From: Geosiphon pyriformis
Taxonomy: Eukaryota > Glomeromycota > Glomeromycetes > Archaeosporales > Geosiphonaceae
Length of the DNA: 64,000 nucleotides
Direction: 5' to 3'
Assembly (NCBI GenBank): GCA_016748015.1
Contig: JAAOMT010000197.1
Coordinates: 272,939 to 336,938, forward strand
Shown here in pieces: positions 57,850 through 64,000 of this stretch (positions are counted from its first letter, which is position 1; each line of letters starts with the position of its first letter). The notes under the pieces were generated by a model. It was given only the letters and a program-made list of their open reading frames with translations, was not told the DNA's origin and did no database searches. Both the position numbers and the translations under genes were made by a program.

Positions 57850-58723
57850 CCTTCTTTTTGGATACACCAACAGTTCGACCACGTCTTCCCGTAGTTTTTG
57901 TGTGTTGACCACGCACACGCAAACCCCAGTAATGACGTAAACCACGATGTGCACGAATCTTCTTCAAACGTTCCAAATCTTCACGGAGTTTACTTTCCAG
58001 TGAGTTGGCGAGGATTTGAGAATACTTGCCATCGAAAATATCTTTTTGCCTGTTTAAAAACCAATTGGGAATTTTGTATTGTACCGGGTTTTGAATGATT
58101 GTAACCAGTCGTTCCAATTCTTCATTAGATAATTCACCAGCTCTACATAGAAAATACATAAATTTTTGATGATAAGAATTATCGCGGAAAATAAATCGAG
58201 AATTAATTCATTATTGATTTTGAACCGTTTATGCAAATCCACATCTGCCTTCTTGCACACCAAGTTAGAGTAGCGTCGGCCAACACCTTTGATAGCCGTC
58301 AGGGCAAATTGTACCTTGGTCTTACCCCTATTTTAAAAAATTTGAGATCCAAATACGGGTCAATAGATAAAGGCGCAAAAATTAATTTAGATACTTACTC
58401 AACATTGGTGTTCAACAAACGAAGAATATGTTGGAACTGATTCTTGTCAGGGACGACGAGGGACTGTTAATAATTTTAGTAAAGAATAAAGTTTAACGAA
58501 CGTTGGTAGAAAGTAGACCAGCTATGTTCGGCCTCTTTTTCCAATAAAATATCAAGTGTGTTGGAGAGGGAACTTATTTTAAAGATTCAGATTCACTACT
58601 TTCAGTTGCTTTGAGTTTTTAAGTTCAAAAATAATTTATCCATAGGGCGTTTCCATCCATCCATGAATCAAAAATTTTTACAATCCAAAAACCAACATAA
58701 CATGCGATTAAAGTACTTACCAT
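57850..58723 (-). CDS. RPS18: 40S ribosomal protein S18 (uS13)
   Basis: Small-subunit head protein at the subunit interface and P site. The start codon is alone in exon 1 (58723-58721), followed directly by GTAAGT. Exons 58463-58399 ([20 protein letters not shown]), 58327-58226 ([20 protein letters not shown]) and 58142-57850 ([20 protein letters not shown] to [11 protein letters not shown]) carry about 154 codons, the usual length of eukaryotic S18. The conserved [20 protein letters not shown] loop is intact. The phase at 57850 leaves one nt for a tiny last exon. Its acceptor could not be fixed; the stop probably lies within 57698-57780. Confidence 0.95.
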
Positions 58724-58739
58724 CTTTGATAAAAAGGAT

Positions 58740-59067
58740 ATTTTCTCGACGATAAGGAAAAAAGAAATTTAATACAATTTTGATCGTTATGACAGATCTG
58801 TTACCCAGCTTTGATGAATCAGATGATTATAAATCATCAGTGTTGACGCAATACAACTTCGAATAAGAAAACTATTTTTTCAGTTTCGTAATAATAAAAA
58901 TTGAATAGTAAAAATTGATTGTTTGTAAAAATATATTTTAACAATTAATTTATATTTATTAAAAATTATTTTAAACCTATTTTACAAAAATTTAAGTTTG
59001 CAAAATTCCAAAATTCCAAACGTAAAATTTTTTGTAAAATCTTATTTTGATAATAATTAATTAAAAA

Positions 59068-59107
<40 letters not shown>

Positions 59108-60890
59108 TACATAATTAAAAGTTGTATATAATAAACTTTAATATATTAAAATATTAAAAAAATGACAACTAGAACAAAAAATAAAAAAGTTACAATTAAG
59201 TAACTACTATATATAACTAAAAATAAATAACTCTTAAAAATAAAAAACTTTTTTTTTGTATTTTTATAATTATAACTAGAACAAAAAATAAAAAAAAATT
59301 ACAATTTCTTTATTTTTTAAAGCAAATAATAGTATTTTTACAAGTAAAGTGCTTACAGATATTAAAACTGTTTAATAACACTTTGTAAAAATATTTTTTT
59401 TTAAATAAAATAGTAATAAACCAGTTTTTAAATGATTTTAAAATATTATTTTTGTTTTTGGTTAAAGATTTTTTTTTTTTAAAGTTTTTTAAAAAAATTT
59501 ATCTAAAATAGTTTTAATATAATTTCTGTTTTCTTTAAAAGTCTTAAAATATTTAATAAAAAACTAATAACCAAATTATTATTTATTATTTTTTTTTTAT
59601 TGCTGTTTAAATAATTAATTAACCAAAAACATTTTTTTAAATTTTTGTTATATCTAATAACAACTCTTTTAAAATGTTAAAAAAATTCTTTTTTAATAGT
59701 TTTAATGTTATTTTTAATGTTTTAAACTTGGTTTTTTTTGTAAAAAATAAAGTTTTAATTTTTTTGGCTCTTTTGTAAATTTTGTATTAATAATACTAAT
59801 TATAATATTTAATTCTATGATGATTATAAATAAAAAACAATTTTTTGTTCTAAATAATAGCAATAAAAACATATTAGTTTATTTTGATTTAAATTAATTT
59901 TAATTGTATTATTTAATATATTGATTTTAGTTAATTATTACTAGTTTTAAATACAAAACAAATTATATTTTTGCATATGTTTTTACTTAATTAACTTATT
60001 AAATTATTTGATTTTAAAAATTGAATTAATCAAATATATATTTTTTGTTTTCTGGTAATATTTAAAAAATAATTGTTAATTAAATAAATAATTTTTATTT
60101 TAATAATTAATATTTTTTTTTAAATTTAAATTAACTTTTATTAAACTTGTTTTTTAGTTTATATATAATTATATTAATATAAAATTAAGTTTAATATAAA
60201 AACAATTTATATTTTATTTAAATTATTGTTTTTTTTTGTATTATTAAAAAATTTAAAAATATTAATCAAGAAAAAATTGTTAAACTTATTTTAAACTTTT
60301 TTTTATATTGTTAATTTTGTTTTTTAATTTAGTTTTAATAACAATAAAAACTAAATTACCTATAATTTGTTTTATAAAATTGTTTATTTTTAAACCAAAT
60401 TATTTATAAAAAAAATAAAATAAAAAAATTACTTTTAACATATAAAAAATTTAATTTAAATAGCACAATATTAAAAAAGTTTAAAATTTTTATTATTTTA
60501 ACTTATAAATTATTTAATTTTAATATAAATAAGTTAAAAACACCAAAATTTAAAAATAATAAATTATTAATTTTAATAAAAAAATTATTTAAAATTATAT
60601 TTAAGCTTAAGACTAATACTAAAAAACAACAATAATTTAAATTTAAAAAGTAAACAAAGACAATATATTTAACTTAAATAACAAATTTATAATTTTATTT
60701 AAAAACAGTTTTAAATTTTTTTAATTTTAAAACAAATAATAAAAAATCTAATAAGTTGTTAATTAAATCTGTATTAAAACTATTAAAAAATTAAATTTAC
60801 TATTTAAAATTTATTACTAAAAGTTATAAAATAGAAAATAAATTTTTATTATATAAATACCAATAAATTAAATTTAATTAGTTAAATAAT
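58740..60890. other. AT-rich gene-free tract with a (TTA)n run
   Basis: Upstream side of RPS18, then about 2.1 kb of A/T-rich DNA including a TTA microsatellite at about 59068-59104. Nothing else readable. Confidence 0.65.
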
Positions 60891-61005
60891 AAATAAACTT
60901 CTTTCTCTCTTATCTTCACAAATCCCCAAAAAGCACATTTTCTGGGAAAAGAAGTTTTTCATTTTTTTAGTCTATATTAATATTTTTTTACTTAATAGTA
61001 ACCCA

Positions 61006-62877
61006 TTTTTCGTGGATATAGAGGCTACTGCTAGTAGCACTGCATCTAAGAAAAAAGCTCCTAAGAGTGCTTTTCAAGGTCCTGCTGGTGGCTCCTTTTC
61101 TTAGAAGAAAAAGGTTGTTCTTGGCAATATAAAACATTCTGGTGATAAAAAAAATATATTCTTAAGCAAAGCTAGATCTAGTGGCAGTGTGTATTCTGAT
61201 GTGGAGAGTCTCTCTGGTGAGGATGAGAATGTTAGCATGTCTGAAACAAATGGTGGATTTCTTTTGGGTTCAGCAGCTACTACATCCAAGACAAAATGAG
61301 TCAACACTGGTGCTGGTTTTGGTTCTCCACTTGGCTCTCCTAATTTTCATATGAATGATAATGAAGTTGTGCTCTCTTCTCGCTTGCCTATCTCTTTAGA
61401 GAAAAAATGGATTGACCCTAAAATTATCAAGACTCCTGTGGAAGTATCAGTTAAAAAGTTATTTGCTTTGGATATTAATCTTTCAGCTGTGGAGGGTAAA
61501 TTGGCAACAGCTAAAACTCAGTTAATTAGAAAAATTTTTTCAACAGTCAATGGTTTTGGGGAGGCCACTACCCTCTCAAAATTTGAAGGGATCATCAGAT
61601 CAATGTTTACATTAGAAAAGAGCATAGAAATGGCCACATTATTGGCTGGAGAAAATAAGATTGTTGTAAACACTAATCTCAAAAAACAAAGAGTGTGTTC
61701 AGATCGGGCTGTAATGATCAAAAAAATTCCCATAGACATGCTTAAGAATATGATTGTCACCACAGTCACCAAGTTTGGTGAAATTAAGTCGATCAGAATT
61801 CAATTAATCGGAATGTGGCAAAAGACTATAGTAGAGTTCGCCAAATCCAGTCAAGCTAATCTGCTAGTGTCAAAATGGTCATTCCTGATCGAGAAAGATT
61901 TAGTACATGTTGTCAAAGCTGCAGGAGATCGTGATGTCTGGTCATCTAGAGATCAGTTTAGGGTACTGTTGTCTACTTTGCCAGTAAGAATGACTGCACA
62001 TGATCTTGGTACTCTTTTGGAAAGGGCTGAAGGAAAAACTTGCATCATCAATCATTCTTTGGAAACCGGCAATAGGTTTTGTTGTGCTGTGATTGGTTTT
62101 GAATCTAATGAGGAGTTGAAATCTGCTTTTCTCACTGAGCCTATTTTTGGTGGCATTTGTCTTTCTTGGGCTAGGTTAAATTTGGTTCAGTGTGGGAAGT
62201 GTGAGCGTTTTGGTCATTCAGTCCTGGAGTGCGATGCCTCTGATGTTTTACCTTTTGTATCTTTCGAGTTGTTGAAAAGACCTTTTTTTGGTACGAATTG
62301 TCTTCAACTGGCAAGATTATATGCCAAAAAAAATGTTCCCATCTCTTGCCCTACTGTCTTTGGTGGCAAATCATGGGCTCAAGTAGTGTCTAGTGCCTTC
62401 TCTTCTGGTGGTTCTCCTTCCAGTTCTGGTTTGTTTTTTGGTGGCATGCCTCTCGTTGTGGGCCTTTCTAGTCATCAGGTTGTTAGTTTAAATGATTGTT
62501 TGGCAGTATTAGAGCACTCTTTGGAGATTCTTTCAGATCAAATTTCTGTTATTCTTAAAAAATTGAGTTTCATTGATCTGGTGTCATTGGCAGCTTCTTT
62601 TTGTGCTCCTTCTTTGGCTGTTTCTGTGCCTTCGGCTCTGGTTGTGGATTCGAATATGACTATAGATAATATGTTGGCTTTGGCTGATCCTTCCTTTTCT
62701 GGTAGTAGTGGGTCTGCTACTGTTCTTAGTTCAAGTGGTTCAAAAGTCTTTATCTCCAAGATAGGTGGTTTGGAATCTAAGATGTCTGCTCTAGAGGCTT
62801 CATTCGGTTCAATTCTGGTGAGATTAGATCTCTTGTGTTCTGGTTCAGGTTCGTTTTTGGCCTCTTTGTCCCAATGA
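61006..62877 (+). pseudogene. LINE copy 4 ORF1 (CCHC knuckle protein), nearly intact
   Basis: An open 508-codon frame at 61351-62877 plus an upstream in-frame part (61006-61350) interrupted by TAG at 61102-61104 and TGA at 61297-61299. The N-terminal part is Ser/Lys-rich (KKKAPKSAFQGPAGG, SGSVYSDVESLSGEDEN). Conserved blocks: FALDINLSAVEGKLATAK, RKIFSTVNGFGEATTLSKFE, an RRM-like stretch VMIKKIPIDM ... EIKSIRIQLIGMWQKTIVEF, LLSTLPVRMTAHDLGTLLER, the zinc knuckle CGKCERFGHSVLEC, GGKSWAQVV, and a Ser-rich coiled tail. It is the reference for reading the damaged copies. The original start codon is not certain; GTG at 61015 or an upstream ATG lost by mutation are possible. Confidence 0.82.
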
Positions 62878-64000
62878 GTGACTTGGTTTGGAAGGTGGCT
62901 ATGTGTAACATTTATGGCATCAACATTTCTGCTAAACAAAAGGATGTTGTGTACTGGCATTTTGATTCTGGAAATTTGATTTCGATTATCACAAAGACAA
63001 AGTTAAGGTCTTCAACTAGACCATAGATTGCAAATAAATTTGATGGTGTGCGAATTTTCTCTTCAGGTTTTTTTGGTGCTGGGGTGGCTATTATTATGGC
63101 CGACTTCTTTACCTGTCATGTCACTAAGATCGAGAAGGTTTCTGGTCATGTCATGGTAGTGCATCTCTTATTTAAGAATAAGCTTTCGGTGTCTGTTGTT
63201 GGTTTGTATATGGGTGCATCTTCTGGAACTCATTTTGGTCAGGCTTCTGAAGTGAACTCTGTCATTGCTAAGGCTGTTAACTCCAGCTGTTTCATTATTT
63301 TGGGTGGAGATTTCAATGAAAATGGATCTGAAAGAAATGTGAATTTCAAATTCTGTTTGGAGTTGGGTTTGGTCAATTTGTTTGCTGGCTATCCTTTGGT
63401 CAGTAATTCTACATGGAGCAACTCTAGGGGGGTTGAAAAAACTATTGATTTTATTTTTGTTAGTGAAAGTTTGGCTTCTGCTATCACTGGCCATGGGGTC
63501 GGCTCTGTTTTTGATTTTTTTGACACTGATCATTGTGTGGTTTCTGTCTCTGTTGGTTTGGATGGCCTTTTGGACAGCTGGTTGAATAGCTTGCACAAGC
63601 AGGCTAACAAGGATCACTAGAAGTTTCTCATTAAGGCTGCCAATAGGACCAAATAGTCTCGGTTTAAGGACTGCACTTCTGCCAAGCTTTTGGCTGTGTC
63701 TGGTGGGTTTTTGGACACTCTGGCTCATGCTGATGTGGATGACATGTGGGTATTTTTGGAAAAGATGTTGGTGGATTCAGCAGATGAGATATTTTTGAGG
63801 CATTGGTTCAGTGAGTTTCAGTGTTCCAGGAACAAATTCTTTTCTAAGTTTTTCAGATTAGAACTGCTAGTTGCTAAAATTGTTAAAGGGCTGGGATTGG
63901 GCAATTTGCAAAGAATCAATTAGCTTATCAATGTCTGAGCCAAACTGGATGGTGGTAAGGCTGTCATAATTGCCAGGTTGGTGGCAAGTCTTTAGATGTC
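62874..64000 (+). pseudogene. LINE copy 4 ORF2, 5' part (APE endonuclease), inactivated, partial
   Basis: ATG at 62874-62876 overlaps the ORF1 stop (ATGA). SDLVWKVAMCNIYGIN opens the endonuclease. IITKTKLRS shows Lys where copies 1 and 2 have the catalytic Glu (GAG to AAG). ILGGDFNENG and FDTDHCVVS are intact. TAG replaces a Trp codon after STRP (about 63025), after NKDH (about 63618) and after NRTK (about 63654); two further stops follow RIN and INV near 63921-63936. Open pieces are 63048-63620 and 63690-63923. It continues beyond 64000. Confidence 0.85.

Larger units (their letters stand above)
60900..64000 (+). mobile_element. LINE copy 4, best preserved, truncated by the window end
   Basis: Same family as copies 1-3 but richer in GC and far less decayed. 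The 5' leader (CTTCTTTCTCTCTTATCTTC, about 60900) is pyrimidine-rich. ORF1 runs to 62877 and ORF2 starts at 62874; the reverse transcriptase half lies outside the window. Stops remain in both ORFs, so this copy is also unlikely to be autonomous. Confidence 0.9.

Overview
The window is nuclear DNA from a very AT-rich fungus, most likely an arbuscular mycorrhizal fungus (Glomeromycotina, Rhizophagus/Gigaspora-like). The reasons are compact fungal genes with many 50-90 bp GT-AG introns, conserved single-copy eukaryotic genes, and retrotransposon proteins (a LINE with an FVDD reverse transcriptase and a Ty3/gypsy element with an internal dUTPase) that resemble what I recall from Rhizophagus genomes. 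The genus is an inference.

The layout alternates between gene islands of moderate GC and AT-rich repeat regions. Island 1 (1-4.8 kb) holds the 3' part of a pseudouridine glycosidase/PfkB kinase fusion gene (+) and a Trf4-type non-canonical poly(A) polymerase (-). Then come a LINE relic (5.3-5.7 kb) and a 2 kb microsatellite-rich AT stretch. From 7.7 to 40.4 kb there is a nested retrotransposon block: LINE copy 1 (+, 7.7-15.25 kb) split by an inverted solo LTR; two more solo LTRs (15.4-17.25 kb); a badly decayed LINE copy 3 (+, 17.5-22.15 kb) split by two solo LTRs; a 5'-truncated LINE end (22.7-23.2 kb); and LINE copy 2 (-, 23.56-40.44 kb), whose ORF2 is cut by a complete 10.2 kb Ty3/gypsy element (28114-38305) with a 4-bp target duplication.

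Island 2 (42.6-45.4 kb) is one 12-exon gene of unknown function whose C-terminal half carries a GSKLD / E-x3-E pattern, possibly of the PD-(D/E)XK nuclease type. About 5 kb of AT-rich DNA follows. Island 3 (50.4-58.7 kb) holds an unknown coiled-coil protein (-), the COMPASS subunit SWD1/RBBP5 (-), splicing factor ISY1 (-), tRNA-Trp(CCA) (+), a PDRG1-like prefoldin-related gene (+) and ribosomal protein uS13/RPS18 (-). After 2.2 kb of AT-rich DNA, a fourth and best preserved LINE (+) starts near 60.9 kb and runs off the window end.

The host genes are housekeeping functions (RNA surveillance, chromatin methylation, splicing, translation, nucleoside salvage) and do not form a pathway. The transposable elements share one theme: almost all inactivating changes are G:C to A:T transitions that turn Trp, Gln and Arg codons into stops and catalytic Asp into Asn in unrelated element families.
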